From Nitrosomonas sp. (GTDB lineage: Bacteria; Pseudomonadota; Gammaproteobacteria; Burkholderiales; Nitrosomonadaceae), in assembly GCA_031316255.1 (NCBI GenBank), contig JALDQW010000001.1:682001-746000 (forward strand): 64,000 bases of DNA. The letters run 5' to 3'. The notes under the pieces are model-generated. The model saw only the letters and a program-made list of their open reading frames with translations, did no database searches and was not told where the DNA came from. This document shows, one piece after another, positions 17,944 to 29,630 of the stretch; within the stretch, counting starts at the first letter, position 1; the number at the start of each line of letters is the position of its first letter. A program made the translations under genes and the position numbers.

Positions 17944-18405
17944 ATGAATGAATATACTGAACACATACATGCTTTATTAATTTCGAGCGCCATCGTCATA
18001 TTTTGCGTAGTGTTGCATTATGAAGCGTTACGATTGCTAAGCCATTCTGTCGGCATACATGTGCATAAACGAATCGGCGTGCTGGTCGTCATGTTGGGTT
18101 TGTTGGCGGCACATGTCTTTGAAATTATCATTTTTGCCCTGGGCTATATGCTCTTGCAGCATCAGTTTGGATTAGGACATATTACCAATCTCGACGAAAA
18201 CAGTTTTATAGACTACATATACTATTCTTCAGTCGTATATACAACAGTCGGTTTCGGTGATTTGCTACCTGTCGGCGCCACACGTATGCTGAGCGCTGCC
18301 GAAGGTTTGGTAGGGCTGGCAATGATAACCTGGTCTGCTTCCTTTACTTTTCTCGCCATGAAACGCTTTTGGCCTCACCCTCTTGAGGAATTAGATTCTC
18401 GATAA
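17944..18405 (+). CDS. Small potassium channel protein
   Basis: 153 residues. Hydrophobic segments near 10-32 and 44-72 precede a pore loop with the selectivity filter TTVGFGD (about 101-107), then a last helix (about 112-138). TVGFGD is the K+ filter form common in ion-trans-2 channels. There is no regulatory RCK/TrkA domain, so gating is unknown. It would work as a tetramer in the inner membrane. The extra N-terminal helix makes three membrane segments rather than the minimal two. Confidence 0.8.
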   Translation: MNEYTEHIHALLISSAIVIFCVVLHYEALRLLSHSVGIHVHKRIGVLVVMLGLLAAHVFEIIIFALGYMLLQHQFGLGHITNLDENSFIDYIYYSSVVYTTVGFGDLLPVGATRMLSAAEGLVGLAMITWSASFTFLAMKRFWPHPLEELDSR

Positions 18406-18468
18406 GGTCCTGTCAATTTCTCGGGTGTTGTCAATGATTGATCGAACAAAATTCAATCAGAACAGTTG

Positions 18469-18503
18469 TTAAATTACCTCCAGCAAAGCCGGAGGTAATT
18501 TAA
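18469..18503. terminator. Bidirectional hairpin between convergent genes
   Basis: Perfect 13-bp inverted repeat TTAAATTACCTCC (18469-18481) / GGAGGTAATTTAA (18491-18503) with a 9-nt loop, placed between the K+ channel stop (18405) and the LEA-like stop (18512). The AT-rich stem foot supplies T residues on both strands. Confidence 0.6.
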
Positions 18504-18511
18504 CTATTTTA

Positions 18512-18817
18512 TTAAACGTTACTATCTTCAGTACTGGCAGCATCCGCCATTTCGCTTTGTTTTTCGGCAGCACTTTCAGCCATCCTTGCAGCATTGTCAA
18601 CCGTACCACTTGCCGCGTTCTGAACCGTACTAGCGGCATTGCTTGCCATCTCGGATACTGCTGCAGTCGCATCCCCTGCAGCTTCCTTTGCATTGCCAAC
18701 AAAATCTTCAGTTGTATTCGCCACATCCCCCGCTACATCTTTAGCCGAATCAACTACATTGTTAGCTGCATCTTTCGTTCCACCTAGAAAGCCTTTTACC
18801 ATATCGAAGAATCCCAT
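18512..18817 (-). CDS. Alanine-rich LEA/apolipoprotein-like helical repeat protein
   Basis: 101 residues made almost wholly of Ala, Asp, Glu, Asn, Lys and Ser after a short amphipathic head (MGFFDMVKGFLGG). Repeating units of about 11 residues (DAANNVVDSAKDVAGDVANT, NAKEAAGDATAA, NAASTVQNAASG) predict an amphipathic helix or coiled coil, as in group 3 LEA and YtxH-like proteins. Such proteins are often linked to desiccation or membrane stress, but the function here is inference. GGAGG precedes the ATG. It is a single-gene unit. Confidence 0.65.
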   Translation of the reverse strand: MGFFDMVKGFLGGTKDAANNVVDSAKDVAGDVANTTEDFVGNAKEAAGDATAAVSEMASNAASTVQNAASGTVDNAARMAESAAEKQSEMADAASTEDSNV

Positions 18818-19324
18818 ACCAACCTCCTTTCAATAAAGTTGATCGCCAAACACCTCAACGATTCAATGAATTATACCACTAAATCAAAGCATTATAAGCA
18901 TAAAAATATGCCAGTTACTACACCATGCTGACCACCCTCGAAATAAGAATACTTTGTTGATTCATAATTGCTTGCCCAATAATTTAAACGTAAAAACAAA
19001 CAGTTACTATCACAAAATGCATTCTTCAGGTCCCAGAGCCTGCTCGCAATCTGCATGCTTGATAGATACTTTTCTATGTGTCTATCAAGCATGCAGATTA
19101 ACGCTCTGCCATAACATGTCCTACTATTACATTGCACCTACAAATTGTAATGCCGGGTTCCTTACTGGACCCGCATCAACAAATACAACCGTGAAACAAG
19201 TACTGCTTCCGGAGCACTCAACATCACTGCATTTTGTGCTGAAGAGAAGCAAACCCGGCATATAAGCATTGCATGTTTGATTACTCCAGAAACGCACTTT
19301 TTCTTGGATAACCTCAGTATACGT
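18818..19324. other. Intergenic region between ftsZ and the LEA-like gene
   Basis: 507 bp. The 22-bp hairpin is the only structure seen. The 103-codon frame on the plus strand has a composition unlike the neighbours and no ribosome site, so it is not called a gene. Confidence 0.5.
19048..19099. repeat. 22-bp near-perfect hairpin in a 500-bp intergenic region
   Basis: Left arm 19048-19069 and right arm 19078-19099 pair over 22 bases with one G-T type mismatch and an 8-nt loop (core CTGCATGCTTGATAGA). Neither side has a T-run, so it is not a simple terminator. It lies about 230 bp after ftsZ and 230 bp before the LEA-like gene, both leftward. It may be an mRNA-end structure, a small RNA or a dispersed repeat. 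Confidence 0.6.
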
Positions 19325-20476
19325 CTAGTCCGCCTGCCTTCTCAGAAACGCCGGAATATCCATGGGATCCACCCCGGATTGACGCATAGCAGCCACTGTT
19401 GCATCGTTTCTTCTGCCTGTACGTATTACAGCCGGTTCTTCCGATATCAGCAGACCTTCGCGATCATCGGTTCCCGTTCTTGAATGCACGACAGACAGCG
19501 GTTTCTTGCCTTGTTGGCTATGAACATTTCCCAGACCGGTTGCAACCATGGTTACACGCAGGTCTTCATTCATACTCTCATCAATGACGGTTCCGATAAT
19601 GATTGTTGCATCTTCTGCGGTCAATTCCTTAATGGTTCCCATAACCTCATGAACTTCTCTCATTTTTAATGATGAATTTGCGGTGATATTAACTAACACA
19701 CCCCGTGCACCCGCAAGCGAGATATCCTCAAGCAACGGGCTTGCCACCGCCTGTTCTGCTGAAATCCGCGCGCGATCCACACCGCTTGATATCGCAGAAC
19801 CCATCATGGCCATGCCCATCTCGGACATCACAGTCCTCACATCTGCAAAATCGACATTCACCAGTCCGGGGCAGTTAATCACTTCTGCAATCCCCGCAAC
19901 CGCACCATATAGCACATCGTTTGCCGCCCTGAATGCATCCAGCATACTGATATCGTTGCCCAGAACCATCATCAGCTTGTCGTTCGGGATGACAATCAAG
20001 GAGTCGACATGCTGAGACAACTCTTCCATCCCCAGTTGTGCCGCTCTGAGGCGCTTTCCTTCAAACTGGAATGGCTTGCTGACAACAGCAACCGTGAGAA
20101 TACCCATTTCCTTGGCGACTTGCGCCACCACCGGCGCGGCGCCTGTACCTGTTCCACCACCCATACCTGCCGTAACAAACAGCATATCGGAACCTTGAAT
20201 CAGTTCTGCGATACGATCGCGATCTTCCAATGCGGCTTCACGTCCAATCTCGGGGTTGGCGCCAGCGCCCAAACCTCTGGTAATACCCGATCCCAACTGT
20301 AAGATGATATCCGCTTTGGTATTTTTTAATGCCTGCGCATCCGTATTCATGCTGATGAATTCAACACCTTTCATTTCATTCTGAATCATATGATCCACCG
20401 CGTTACATCCGCAGCCACCGATACCAATCACTTTGATGATCGCTTCCTGTGTTTCGTTATTCATAATTTCAAACAT
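19325..20476 (-). CDS. ftsZ: Cell division protein FtsZ
   Basis: 383 residues, tubulin-like GTPase forming the Z ring. The G-box GGGTGTG is at 106-112, IGIGGCGCNAVDHM is near the N-terminus and NVDFADVRTVM lies in the T7/catalytic-loop region. The C-terminal peptide PMDIPAFLRR is the conserved tail that binds FtsA and ZipA. The start at 20476 has AGGAGAGG. It is the last gene of the division cluster; lpxC, which follows ftsZ in many bacteria, is absent here. Confidence 0.98.
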   Translation of the reverse strand: MFEIMNNETQEAIIKVIGIGGCGCNAVDHMIQNEMKGVEFISMNTDAQALKNTKADIILQLGSGITRGLGAGANPEIGREAALEDRDRIAELIQGSDMLFVTAGMGGGTGTGAAPVVAQVAKEMGILTVAVVSKPFQFEGKRLRAAQLGMEELSQHVDSLIVIPNDKLMMVLGNDISMLDAFRAANDVLYGAVAGIAEVINCPGLVNVDFADVRTVMSEMGMAMMGSAISSGVDRARISAEQAVASPLLEDISLAGARGVLVNITANSSLKMREVHEVMGTIKELTAEDATIIIGTVIDESMNEDLRVTMVATGLGNVHSQQGKKPLSVVHSRTGTDDREGLLISEEPAVIRTGRRNDATVAAMRQSGVDPMDIPAFLRRQAD

Positions 20477-20542
20477 AATTCCTCTCCTTTATATCAATAT
20501 GACAAGAACCCTAGAAAAAACAACCCCATAAAAACCACTCAC

Positions 20543-21781
20543 CTAAAAATTCTTCTGAAACCAGTTTTTCATCCTGGTAAAGATCTGTTTTGCAGAACCG
20601 CCCTGCAATCGCATATGCTGCTGATGCCTGATATGCTCAATGCCCGTCATAATCAACCCGACTCCTGTTGAATACCGTGGCGTATGTATAACCTCTTGCA
20701 AATTACCCTTATAGTTGGGTACGCCCAAGCGCACAGGCATATGAAATATTTCCTCCCCCAGTTCAACCATTCCTCGCAAAGAAGCACTGCCGCCCGTGAT
20801 TACAATGCCTGAAGAGAGCAATTCTTCATAACCGCTGCGTCTTAATTCCGCCTGAACCATGGTGTAAAGCTCTTCCGCTCGCGGCTCAATCACTTCGGCC
20901 AATGTTTGCACTGATAATTGCCGCGATCCTCTGTTGCCGACATCCGGCACTTCTATCGTTTCGCGCGTATCCGCCAGACTTCTGAGTGCATAGCCATAGC
21001 GGCATTTCAAATCTTCTGCATTCTTTGTCGGTGTACGCAATGCCATGGCAATATCGTTGGTTATCTGGTCGCCAGCAATTGGAATCACTGCGGTATGACG
21101 GATTGCGCCATTGGTAAACACTGCTATGTCGGTCGTGCCGCCACCAATATCTACGAGGCAAACGCCTAAATCTTTCTCGTCTTCGCTCAACACCGCCATC
21201 GCCGAAGCCAGTGGCTGTAGAATCAGATCTCGTACCTCCAGACCACATCGATGCACACACTTGACAATATTCTGGGCTGCTGAAACGGCGCCTGTTACGA
21301 TATGCACCTTTACTTCAAGCCGTATGCCACTCATACCGACAGGTTCACGCACATCTTCTTGTCCATCGATAATAAATTCCTGGTTCAGGATATGCAGGAT
21401 CTGCTGATCTGCCGGAATATTCACCGCTTTGGCTGCTTCCATCACGCGTTCAACATCCGCCTCGGTCACTTCCTTATCCTTGATTGGCACCATGCCATCG
21501 GAATTAATACCTTTAATATGACTGCCGGCAATACCTGTAAAAACTTCGTTGATCTTACAGTCTGCCATCAATTCAACTTCTTCCAGTGCGCGCTGAATGG
21601 CATTGACAGTTGTTTCAATATTGGCAACCACACCTTTTTTTAAACCACGGGATGGATGACTGCCTAGCCCGATAATTTCAAAACCACCCTCAGGCAGAAT
21701 CTCTGCAACGATCGCCACAATTTTTGACGTACCAATATCAAGCCCGACAATCAGATTTCTACTTTCCCTAGCTTTACTCAT
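20543..21781 (-). CDS. ftsA: Cell division protein FtsA
   Basis: 412 residues, actin-like ATPase that anchors FtsZ filaments to the membrane. It begins with NLIVGLDIGTSKIVAIVAEI (phosphate-1 loop), has CLVDIGGGTTDIAVF (phosphate-2) and GIVITGGSASLRGM (adenosine motif). The C-terminal GSAKQIFTRMKNWFQKNF is the amphipathic membrane-targeting helix. It is 66 bp upstream of ftsZ and 20 bp after ftsQ. Confidence 0.98.
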   Translation of the reverse strand: MSKARESRNLIVGLDIGTSKIVAIVAEILPEGGFEIIGLGSHPSRGLKKGVVANIETTVNAIQRALEEVELMADCKINEVFTGIAGSHIKGINSDGMVPIKDKEVTEADVERVMEAAKAVNIPADQQILHILNQEFIIDGQEDVREPVGMSGIRLEVKVHIVTGAVSAAQNIVKCVHRCGLEVRDLILQPLASAMAVLSEDEKDLGVCLVDIGGGTTDIAVFTNGAIRHTAVIPIAGDQITNDIAMALRTPTKNAEDLKCRYGYALRSLADTRETIEVPDVGNRGSRQLSVQTLAEVIEPRAEELYTMVQAELRRSGYEELLSSGIVITGGSASLRGMVELGEEIFHMPVRLGVPNYKGNLQEVIHTPRYSTGVGLIMTGIEHIRHQQHMRLQGGSAKQIFTRMKNWFQKNF

Positions 21782-21801
21782 CTAGTCACATCTCCATGAT
21801 T

Positions 21802-22569
21802 TCACGTTTCTTTCCTTATATCGCGCCTACCTTTTAATGATTTTTTTGATTCAGGCATATATACCGCGAACCCATTGGGATAACGCAAATCCACATATGC
21901 AAGCGGTTCATCCTGATTTAAGTGTGCGATGCTATGGTTGTATACAGACACGTATCGTAACAACCGTTTTTCAATATCCTGTCGACCCAACTCAAGTATG
22001 GTTCCTGTATCCAGATGGATACGCCAGGCATGCCGGGACGACAGATTGATCGCTGTAATCGACTGCTTCAACGGTGCCAGGGCTTCACTGAACTGTCTGT
22101 AGCGTTGGGCGACTTCATGAGAGTTCGCCTCCATCGGACCAGTAAAAACAGGCATTTCTTCTTCGAGCACAACACGGAACACTTCTCCATAGGTATTAAC
22201 CAGTGCATGACTGCCCCAATGCGCAAACGCCCGGTGCTCTTCCAGTTTAACAATCAGGCCCAGCGGCCAGACCCGTTCAATTCGTGCGTCCCGCACCCAA
22301 GGCATCCTTAAAAAGGCATCGCGTACCGCGGCCAGATCTACCGACAAAAAATTTCCAGCAACATCCTGTTTAACAATCTGTTCTATTTGCTCACGGGTAA
22401 TATGTTTAAACTCAGCATGCGTAGAATGCATGCCTTGAACATGAATTTCCTTCAAGGGCAAAAAACGCGGCAAGCCGTAGTATTGAGAAAGGGCATAGAA
22501 CACCACCGTTGCCACTATCAGAAACAACGTATTGGACAAAAAGTTTAAAAAACGGTGACTATCCCACAT
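21802..22569 (-). CDS. ftsQ: Cell division protein FtsQ
   Basis: 255 residues. One N-terminal membrane helix (about 9-26) is followed by a POTRA domain ([28 protein letters not shown]) and the FtsQ beta domain ([24 protein letters not shown]...LVNTYGEVF). It bridges early and late divisome proteins through FtsB and FtsL. The start overlaps the ddl stop by 11 bp. Confidence 0.95.
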   Translation of the reverse strand: MWDSHRFLNFLSNTLFLIVATVVFYALSQYYGLPRFLPLKEIHVQGMHSTHAEFKHITREQIEQIVKQDVAGNFLSVDLAAVRDAFLRMPWVRDARIERVWPLGLIVKLEEHRAFAHWGSHALVNTYGEVFRVVLEEEMPVFTGPMEANSHEVAQRYRQFSEALAPLKQSITAINLSSRHAWRIHLDTGTILELGRQDIEKRLLRYVSVYNHSIAHLNQDEPLAYVDLRYPNGFAVYMPESKKSLKGRRDIRKET

Positions 22570-23476
22570 GAGACAAACTCAATATTTTTAAAACCAGATC
22601 TTCAAAACCAATTCCAGCGGTTGCGGCCGCCATCGGCACCAGACTGTGGCTCGTCATACCCGGTGATGTATTGGCTTCAAGGAAATAAAACCGGCCATCC
22701 TGACTTAAAATCAAATCAATTCTGCCCCACCCTTCACATCCCAGCGTTTGATATGCCGCCAAGGCCTGCTGCTGAATCAAATGTTCTTGTTCCTCCGGCA
22801 AACCGCAAGGACAGAAATAGCGGGTATCGTCGGACAGATATTTGGCCTCGTAGTCATATAGCTCACCCGCAACCACTATTCTCACCAGTGGCAAAGTTGT
22901 ATCACCGAGTATCGCCGCAGTTAACTCTGTCCCTTCAATAAATTCTTCAGCCAACACGAGAGCGTCATGTTCAGCCGCCACATGGTAGGCCTGCGCAAGA
23001 TCCTGGGCCCGATGGATTTTACTCAATCCAATTGTCGATCCTTCGCGCGCCGGCTTGACGATCAGTGGCAATCCCAGTGTACCCACAACCGCATCAAAGT
23101 CGCTTTGTTCATTTAACAACAGGCTGCGCGGTGATTTGATGCCCACTGCTTCCCAGAGTAATTTTGTGCGCCATTTATCCATTGCAAGCGCACTCGCCAT
23201 AACCCCGCTGCCGGTGTAAGGAATACCCATTAACTCTAGTGCGCCCTGCATCGTCCCGTCTTCACCAAATCGGCCGTGCAACGCGATATGCGCCCTGTCG
23301 AACTTTTCGTCCAGCAACGCGGCAAGCGGTTTTTTTCCCGGATCAAAAGGATGCGCATCCACACCACAGTTACGCAATGCCTCCAGAACAGCCTGCCCGC
23401 TCTGTAGCGAAATTTCACGTTCGGCCGAACGTCCACCGAGTAGAACCGCCACTTTTCCGAAATCATGCCCTTTCAC
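22559..23476 (-). CDS. ddl: D-alanine-D-alanine ligase
   Basis: 305 residues, ATP-grasp enzyme making the D-Ala-D-Ala peptidoglycan terminus. Signatures seen: [19 protein letters not shown] (about 9-27), [15 protein letters not shown] (about 65-79), [34 protein letters not shown] near the end. It starts with GTG, whose first base is shared with the TAG of murB, and GGAG precedes it. Its place in the cluster matches ddlB. Confidence 0.97.
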   Translation of the reverse strand: MKGHDFGKVAVLLGGRSAEREISLQSGQAVLEALRNCGVDAHPFDPGKKPLAALLDEKFDRAHIALHGRFGEDGTMQGALELMGIPYTGSGVMASALAMDKWRTKLLWEAVGIKSPRSLLLNEQSDFDAVVGTLGLPLIVKPAREGSTIGLSKIHRAQDLAQAYHVAAEHDALVLAEEFIEGTELTAAILGDTTLPLVRIVVAGELYDYEAKYLSDDTRYFCPCGLPEEQEHLIQQQALAAYQTLGCEGWGRIDLILSQDGRFYFLEANTSPGMTSHSLVPMAAATAGIGFEDLVLKILSLSHVG

Positions 23477-24468
23477 TACGCATTACTCCCCGTTTTACCA
23501 ATAATGTGAACTTCCGGCATCAATTCGACACCCGTCTCCTTTTTAACCTTCTCCTGCACCAGCATTATCAACGTTTCGATATCGGTTGCAGAGGCATTAG
23601 CGATATTGACAATAAAATTCGCATGCTGCGTGGAAACCATCGCCCCACCGACACGCATGCCTTTTAGTCCGCATGCTTCTATTAAACGTGCGGCATGATC
23701 TCTTGGAGGATTTCTGAATACCGACCCTGCACTGGGCTTGTTCAATGGCTGACTCTGCACACGCCGCGTTAATAGTTGCCTGATCTTTTGCCGGGACACA
23801 GCCTCATCGCCCGTCTTTAACTGGAAGTATCCGCCCACAAACCATTCCGAATCGCTATCCGATACTGCCTTTCGCCGCACACTGCGATATCCAATTTCAT
23901 AATCATCGGGTGATTGCACAGATATTTTTCCACTGCGGGTTATCACCTGAACCTGTTCGATAATCTCCCAGGTTTCAGCGCCATAACACCCTGCATTCAT
24001 CGCCAATGCGCCACCGACCGTTCCCGGAATTCCCGCCAGAAACTCTGCGCCGGCCAGTTGATGCATCGCAGCAAATCGAGCAACCTTGGCACAGGCCACG
24101 CCAGCTCCCGCATAAATCAATCCACATTCACTATCCTGACGCATCAGTTGCAAATCGTTCAGCCGGGCATGAACCGCAATCACTGTACCCGGCAGACCGC
24201 CATCTCTGACCAGCAGATTACTTCCCAGGCCCACCATATATACCGGTTCGTCAACTGGCAGTTGTTGCAAAAAAAGCCCCAGGTCTTCCAAATCGGCCGG
24301 AATGAAATAGCGTCGGGCAATACCGCCTGCACGCCACGACGTATGCCGGCTCATCGGTTCGTTTATTCGCATTTCCCCGCGAACCAGACGCATACTCAGC
24401 TCACTGGAAAAAAAACCAGTCAAACGGTTGACATTCCACTTGTCTATTTGAAATACCGTTTTCATCAC
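23476..24468 (-). CDS. murB: UDP-N-acetylenolpyruvoylglucosamine reductase
   Basis: 330 residues, FAD enzyme reducing the enolpyruvyl group to make UDP-MurNAc. FAD-binding and active-site motifs: NTSWRAGG-like [45 protein letters not shown], and [23 protein letters not shown] with the catalytic Ser. The C-terminal domain matches the type II short form rather than the longer E. coli form. The first 30 residues are less conserved, so the start may be internal. Confidence 0.95.
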   Translation of the reverse strand: MMKTVFQIDKWNVNRLTGFFSSELSMRLVRGEMRINEPMSRHTSWRAGGIARRYFIPADLEDLGLFLQQLPVDEPVYMVGLGSNLLVRDGGLPGTVIAVHARLNDLQLMRQDSECGLIYAGAGVACAKVARFAAMHQLAGAEFLAGIPGTVGGALAMNAGCYGAETWEIIEQVQVITRSGKISVQSPDDYEIGYRSVRRKAVSDSDSEWFVGGYFQLKTGDEAVSRQKIRQLLTRRVQSQPLNKPSAGSVFRNPPRDHAARLIEACGLKGMRVGGAMVSTQHANFIVNIANASATDIETLIMLVQEKVKKETGVELMPEVHIIGKTGSNA

Positions 24469-24496
24469 ACACGCCCCCAGCCTATCTCCAGTTCAG

Positions 24497-25918
24497 TCAC
24501 TCATTAATAATCATCATCAATTTTTGTTGCTTTCTTACAATTTCAGGCGCAACTCTCGATACAGAACCGGCTCCCATGACCAGAACCAGATCATCATCTT
24601 CGACCACATCCAGAATCGCTGCGACCAGCTCCTCCACTGTGCCGGCATAAATCGGTTCCACTTTCCCGTGTATACGCACCGATCTTGCCAGTGATTTACT
24701 ATCAGCGGCCACAATGGGTTCTTCACCCGCCGGAAAAACTTCGGCCAGCAACAAAATATCCGGCTGAGAAAGCACTTTGATAAAATCTTCGAATAAATTG
24801 CATGTCCGCGAATAGCGGTGCGGCTGAAAAGCCAGAACCAGGCGCCGACCGGGAAAAGCGCCACGCGCCGCATGCATCGTCGCAGCAAGCTCTGCCGGAT
24901 GATGGCCGTAATCGTCAATCAATGCAAAACGACGCTCATTGGACAAATGGATTTCGCCATAATGCTGGAAACGCCGCTCAACACCCTTGAACTCCGACAA
25001 CGCTTTGGTTATTGCTGCATCTGAAGCGCCAATCTCGTTTGCCACCGCAATCGCTGCCAAAGCATTCTGCACATTATGCAAACCGGGCAAATTCAAAACG
25101 ATAGGCAATTTTCGTGCTGAACCATTGACGCCAACCAAAGCCGTAAAATGCATTTGACCGTGGTGATGCTCGATATCCAGCGCCCGAACTTGAGCTTCCT
25201 CGGAAAGCCCGTAGGTTGTGATTGGTTTTGTAATATCGGGCATGAGTGCGCGTACATTTTCATCATCGATACACAAAACCGCCATGCCATAAAAAGGCAA
25301 ATGTTGCATAAATTCGATGAATGTCTGTTTCAGCCGGTTAAAATCATGGCCGTAAGTTTCCATATGATCCGCATCCACATTGGTCACTACCGCCAGAACG
25401 GGTTGCAGATAAAGAAATGACGCATCCGATTCGTCCGCTTCAACCACGATAAATTCGCCGCTTCCGAGTTTGGCGTGACAACCCGCAGCTTTTAATCGAC
25501 CACCGATCACAAATGTTGGATCCATGTCCGCTTCAGCCAAAATACTGGCCACCAGGCTAGTCGTCGTCGTCTTGCCGTGCGTTCCTGCGATTGCTATACC
25601 ACGCCTCAGCCTGAGCAGCTCCGCCAGCATTAATGCACGTGGCACAACCGGGACATTCTTCTCATGCGCAGCAATCACTTCAGGATTCTCAGGCTTGACT
25701 GCTGTTGAAGTAACCACCACATCTGCGCCCTCAATCTGCGAACTTGCATGACCGGTATAAACCGTAGCACCCAAATTTCTTAAACGCTGGGCGACCAAAT
25801 TGTCAGACAAATCCGAGCCGCTAATCCGGTATTTCAGGTTCAGCATTACCTCAGCGATACCGCTCATCCCCGAGCCACAAATTCCTACGAAATGGATATG
25901 TTTGACTTTATGCCTCAT
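24497..25918 (-). CDS. murC: UDP-N-acetylmuramate-L-alanine ligase
   Basis: 473 residues, adds L-Ala to UDP-MurNAc. The N-terminal Rossmann motif is [17 protein letters not shown], the ATP loop [14 protein letters not shown] (near 111-124), and [16 protein letters not shown] marks the C-terminal domain. The start overlaps the murG stop by 4 bp. Confidence 0.98.
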   Translation of the reverse strand: MRHKVKHIHFVGICGSGMSGIAEVMLNLKYRISGSDLSDNLVAQRLRNLGATVYTGHASSQIEGADVVVTSTAVKPENPEVIAAHEKNVPVVPRALMLAELLRLRRGIAIAGTHGKTTTTSLVASILAEADMDPTFVIGGRLKAAGCHAKLGSGEFIVVEADESDASFLYLQPVLAVVTNVDADHMETYGHDFNRLKQTFIEFMQHLPFYGMAVLCIDDENVRALMPDITKPITTYGLSEEAQVRALDIEHHHGQMHFTALVGVNGSARKLPIVLNLPGLHNVQNALAAIAVANEIGASDAAITKALSEFKGVERRFQHYGEIHLSNERRFALIDDYGHHPAELAATMHAARGAFPGRRLVLAFQPHRYSRTCNLFEDFIKVLSQPDILLLAEVFPAGEEPIVAADSKSLARSVRIHGKVEPIYAGTVEELVAAILDVVEDDDLVLVMGAGSVSRVAPEIVRKQQKLMMIINE

Positions 25919-26997
25919 GTTGTCGTTTCGCTCGCTTCAATACACGCCTGCGCAACCCGCATGGTTGCGTCAGGCATGGCCTGTTTTCTCGCCGCAATCG
26001 CCATCGCCAATAATTTCTCGCGGGTCATGTTTCGTAAAATTTCCATCAGATTATCCGGATTTAAATCGCGTTGTTGCAGCAAGACAGCCGCCTGATGCTC
26101 ACTCAAAAATCGCGCATTCGCTGTCTGATGATCATCCACCGCATAAGGATAGGGCACCAGTATGCTTGCCACACCCGCCGCAGCCAATTCGGATACCGTT
26201 AAAGCGCCTGCTCGGCATAACACCAGATCACAGGTTGCATAGTATTGCGCCATATCATCGATAAATGCAGTCAGCTCAGCTGTAACACCCAAGCCCGAAT
26301 AGTTCTTACGCAACCCGTCCAAATTCTTTTCTCCCGCCTGATGTATCACAACCGGACGGTGATTTTCCGGCATGAGCTTTAAAGCCTGCGGCACCACCGT
26401 ATTCAATACCTGTGCACCGCGGCTGCCGCCAACCACCAGCATTTTAAGCGGACCACTACGTCCCGCAAAACGTGCTTCCGGCGAACCCAGTTGCGTAATT
26501 TGAATACGTACAGGATTGCCCGAAAAAATCACCTTGCTTTTGTCCGCTTTGATAATATCCGGAAAGCCCAAAAGCACTTTATCAGCCAACTTTGCCAATA
26601 CTTTATTGGTTAGACCCGGTATGGAATTCTGCTCATGAATAACCAGCGGTTTGTTAAGCAAGGAAGCCATCATCCCCCCTGGAAACGCCGGATATCCACC
26701 CATACCCAGTACTACATCCGGCTGTACTCTGCGCAAAATTCTAAGACTTTGCAGAAATGCTCTAAGCAATTTGAATGGCAATATCAGCCAGGTTGATACG
26801 CGTTTTCCACGTAAACCCGAAAAATCAATCGCTTCCATATCATATCCATGTTGCACAACCAATCTGCTCTCCATACCCGTTTTGGTGCCCAACCAAACCA
26901 CTCGCCATCCTGCCGACTTCAGATAATCCGCCACGGCCAGACCTGGAAATACATGACCTCCGGTGCCACCGGCCATAATCAATATGGTTTGTGTCAT
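25915..26997 (-). CDS. murG: UDP-GlcNAc:lipid I transferase MurG
   Basis: 360 residues, GT28 glycosyltransferase making lipid II at the inner membrane face. It starts with [22 protein letters not shown], has [15 protein letters not shown] and [15 protein letters not shown], and the donor-binding [27 protein letters not shown]. It lies 40 bp downstream of ftsW. Confidence 0.98.
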   Translation of the reverse strand: MTQTILIMAGGTGGHVFPGLAVADYLKSAGWRVVWLGTKTGMESRLVVQHGYDMEAIDFSGLRGKRVSTWLILPFKLLRAFLQSLRILRRVQPDVVLGMGGYPAFPGGMMASLLNKPLVIHEQNSIPGLTNKVLAKLADKVLLGFPDIIKADKSKVIFSGNPVRIQITQLGSPEARFAGRSGPLKMLVVGGSRGAQVLNTVVPQALKLMPENHRPVVIHQAGEKNLDGLRKNYSGLGVTAELTAFIDDMAQYYATCDLVLCRAGALTVSELAAAGVASILVPYPYAVDDHQTANARFLSEHQAAVLLQQRDLNPDNLMEILRNMTREKLLAMAIAARKQAMPDATMRVAQACIEASETTT

Positions 26998-27037
26998 CTC
27001 CAGTCCTTCGGCTTCATGTTGTTTCCACTCCGAGTCT

Positions 27038-28210
27038 TCAAATACTCATCCCCTTTAACCGCCGCCTGTTTTCCCAGTCAATTCTCAGCAAAACAGCCAA
27101 CGCAAAACAAATCGCTGTGATGCTGCTGCCACCAAAACTCATCAATGGCAGCGTCAATCCTTTGGTCGGCAAAACACCCATATTGACGCCCATATTGATG
27201 AGTGCCTGCATGCCTATCCACAACCCGATACCTTGTGCAACCAATGCCGCAAAATAACATTCCAGTTTTGCGGCCCTGCGCCCGATGGCAAAAGCGCGCA
27301 TGACGACGACAGCAAAAAGCGTAATTACTGTCACAACACCTATAAATCCAAGTTCTTCAGCCAGTACAGCCAGAAGAAAATCGGTGTGCGCTTCGGGCAG
27401 GTAAAATAATTTTTCCACGCTGCCCCCCAGTCCGACACCAAACCATTCTCCGCGTCCAAAAGCAATCAGCGCGTGACTGAGCTGATAGCCTTTGCCCAAT
27501 GGATCAGCCCAAGGATCCATAAAACCAATAATGCGGTCCAGCCGGTAGTTGGCAACATATATCAATACAAACATACCCGCCGCCATTAAGCCCAAAAGTG
27601 TTGTAAATATCTTTATGCTGACTCCACCTAAAAACAGAATACAAATCATCAATGCTGTAACCACAACGGCAGCGCCAAAATCCGGTTGTTGCAACAAGAG
27701 AAAACCGACAACACCGGTCACGGCAATTAACGGCAAAAAACCTTTATAAAAATTGTCCAGATCGGCCGCCTTGCGCACCACATAATCCGCCGCATAGATA
27801 ATCATGAAGAGCTTCATGAATTCAGAAGGCTGAAGATTTACCATGTACAATGATATCCACCGCTGACTGCCGTTGACTTCGCGCCCAATCCCGGGAATCA
27901 ATACCAGTATCAGCAATAAAATACCAGCGAGAAACAGAAAAATGGCATATTTCTGCCACATTTGAACGGGCACCTGAAACGCTGCAAGCCCTAACAACAT
28001 ACCCAACACCAGATAAACCACATGACGAATCAGATAATGATTGGAATGATTGACACCAAACTGTGCTTCGGCGATGGCAATCGAAGCTGAATAAACCATA
28101 ATCAATCCAATGCTTAACAAAAACAATATAGACCAAAGCAGCACCTGATCCAATTCAGGCACCTTGCTTGTATTTGTACTCGGATTTGTATTGCTTGCCG
28201 GATAAATCAT
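27038..28210 (-). CDS. ftsW: Lipid II polymerase FtsW
   Basis: 390 residues from ATG 28210; the longer frame to 28288 would run back into murD. A SEDS-family protein with about ten membrane helices, including [21 protein letters not shown] (periplasmic loop motif), [11 protein letters not shown] and the C-terminal [14 protein letters not shown]. It polymerises septal glycan together with FtsI. It begins 5 bp after the murD stop. Confidence 0.95.
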   Translation of the reverse strand: MIYPASNTNPSTNTSKVPELDQVLLWSILFLLSIGLIMVYSASIAIAEAQFGVNHSNHYLIRHVVYLVLGMLLGLAAFQVPVQMWQKYAIFLFLAGILLLILVLIPGIGREVNGSQRWISLYMVNLQPSEFMKLFMIIYAADYVVRKAADLDNFYKGFLPLIAVTGVVGFLLLQQPDFGAAVVVTALMICILFLGGVSIKIFTTLLGLMAAGMFVLIYVANYRLDRIIGFMDPWADPLGKGYQLSHALIAFGRGEWFGVGLGGSVEKLFYLPEAHTDFLLAVLAEELGFIGVVTVITLFAVVVMRAFAIGRRAAKLECYFAALVAQGIGLWIGMQALINMGVNMGVLPTKGLTLPLMSFGGSSITAICFALAVLLRIDWENRRRLKGMSI

Positions 28211-28214
28211 GTGA

Positions 28215-29630
28215 TTAATGAGTATTTTCTCCAATACTGAACAATCTTTCCTCGATATCCTTGACCGCCGCACTAAAAACTTCCGCACGATGGATATAAT
28301 TCCTGAACATATCTAAACTGGCGCACGCCGGTGACAACATCACCACATCATCTTTCCGCGCCAGCAAGAAACATTTCTGCACCGCTTCCGCCATGGTTCT
28401 TGCAAAAAGAACCGGCACACCGCAACCGTCCAGCGCCGTGGCTATCTTATCCGCATCACGGCCAATCAACACAACACCGCGCGCATTCTCCGCGACCACA
28501 TTATTTAATGCAGAAAATTCCTGCCCTTTCCCGTCGCCACCTGCAATCAAAACCACTTTACGCTGCAACCCCTTTAGCGCAGCGACCGTTGCACCGACAT
28601 TGGTACTCTTTGAGTCGTCGATAAAAACCACGCCATTGAAAGCGGCAACTTCTTCCATGCGGTGCGGCAATCCCTTGAATTCACGCAGTGCTGACAACAG
28701 TGGTTCGATGGGAACCTGCAAAGCCCGGCAGAGTGCCAGCGCAGCCAACGCATTGGCAGCATTATGCATACCATTTAGCATTAATTCGGAAACTTTCATT
28801 AACAGCATCCGCCCTTCAGCCAGCCAGATACCATCACTCGTATGCACGATACCAAAATCTGTTTTTGTTACCGGCTCATTCAGTCCGAATGTAATCTGTT
28901 TTTTCTCCGACAGGCCCATCGCTATCGATTCGGCGTCATCCCGGTTAAGAACTTGTGTTCCGCTGGCTGGCTTCTCATGTTGGAAGATTCTGGCTTTTGC
29001 AAGCACATAGTCACCAAAGCTGTCATAACGATCCAAATGATCCTGTTCCAGATTCAAAACTGTTGCCACATCTGCGTTTAAATTCTCAGTCAACTCCAGT
29101 TGAAAACTGGAAACCTCCAAAACCCAGAATTGCGGCAAATGACCACTATCCATGCAGCGCATCAATGAATCGAGCACTGCGGGGCCAATATTTCCGGCGA
29201 CCTCCACATCAAACCCGGCTTTTTTTAACATTGAACCGACCATTGCCGTAACTGTCGTCTTCCCATTTGTTCCCGTAATCGCAAGAATTTCAGGTTTTGG
29301 CGCCTCACATTGTTCAAGCGCCCAGTTAAACAGTGTAATGTCGCCCACGACCGGTACACCGCACTTGATCGCCTGCTGAACATGTGATTCCGCCATTGGT
29401 ACACCCGGACTCATCGCAATCAACTCGACACCCTCAAATATCTTGCTTTCAAATGGGCCTTTAAAAATTTCGACTTCCGGCAACACGCTTTCCATAGTCA
29501 GCATATTTGGCGGGTCAGAACGGCTATCAGCCAGGCGCACACGGGCATTCTGGCGTACCAGCCATTTTGCTATCGATAGTCCTGTTTCACCCATACCCAG
29601 TACCAGCACATGTTTTCCTTTTAGATTCAT
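28215..29630 (-). CDS. murD: UDP-N-acetylmuramoylalanine-D-glutamate ligase
   Basis: 471 residues. N-terminal [20 protein letters not shown] loop [29 protein letters not shown] and the C-terminal [15 protein letters not shown] (lysine-bearing loop). It adds D-Glu to UDP-MurNAc-L-Ala. The start overlaps the mraY stop by 4 bp. Confidence 0.98.
   Translation of the reverse strand: MNLKGKHVLVLGMGETGLSIAKWLVRQNARVRLADSRSDPPNMLTMESVLPEVEIFKGPFESKIFEGVELIAMSPGVPMAESHVQQAIKCGVPVVGDITLFNWALEQCEAPKPEILAITGTNGKTTVTAMVGSMLKKAGFDVEVAGNIGPAVLDSLMRCMDSGHLPQFWVLEVSSFQLELTENLNADVATVLNLEQDHLDRYDSFGDYVLAKARIFQHEKPASGTQVLNRDDAESIAMGLSEKKQITFGLNEPVTKTDFGIVHTSDGIWLAEGRMLLMKVSELMLNGMHNAANALAALALCRALQVPIEPLLSALREFKGLPHRMEEVAAFNGVVFIDDSKSTNVGATVAALKGLQRKVVLIAGGDGKGQEFSALNNVVAENARGVVLIGRDADKIATALDGCGVPVLFARTMAEAVQKCFLLARKDDVVMLSPACASLDMFRNYIHRAEVFSAAVKDIEERLFSIGENTH

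Noticed and set aside
18954-19265. 103-codon plus-strand frame after ftsZ
   Set aside because: No ribosome site, odd composition, and it runs through the long hairpin.
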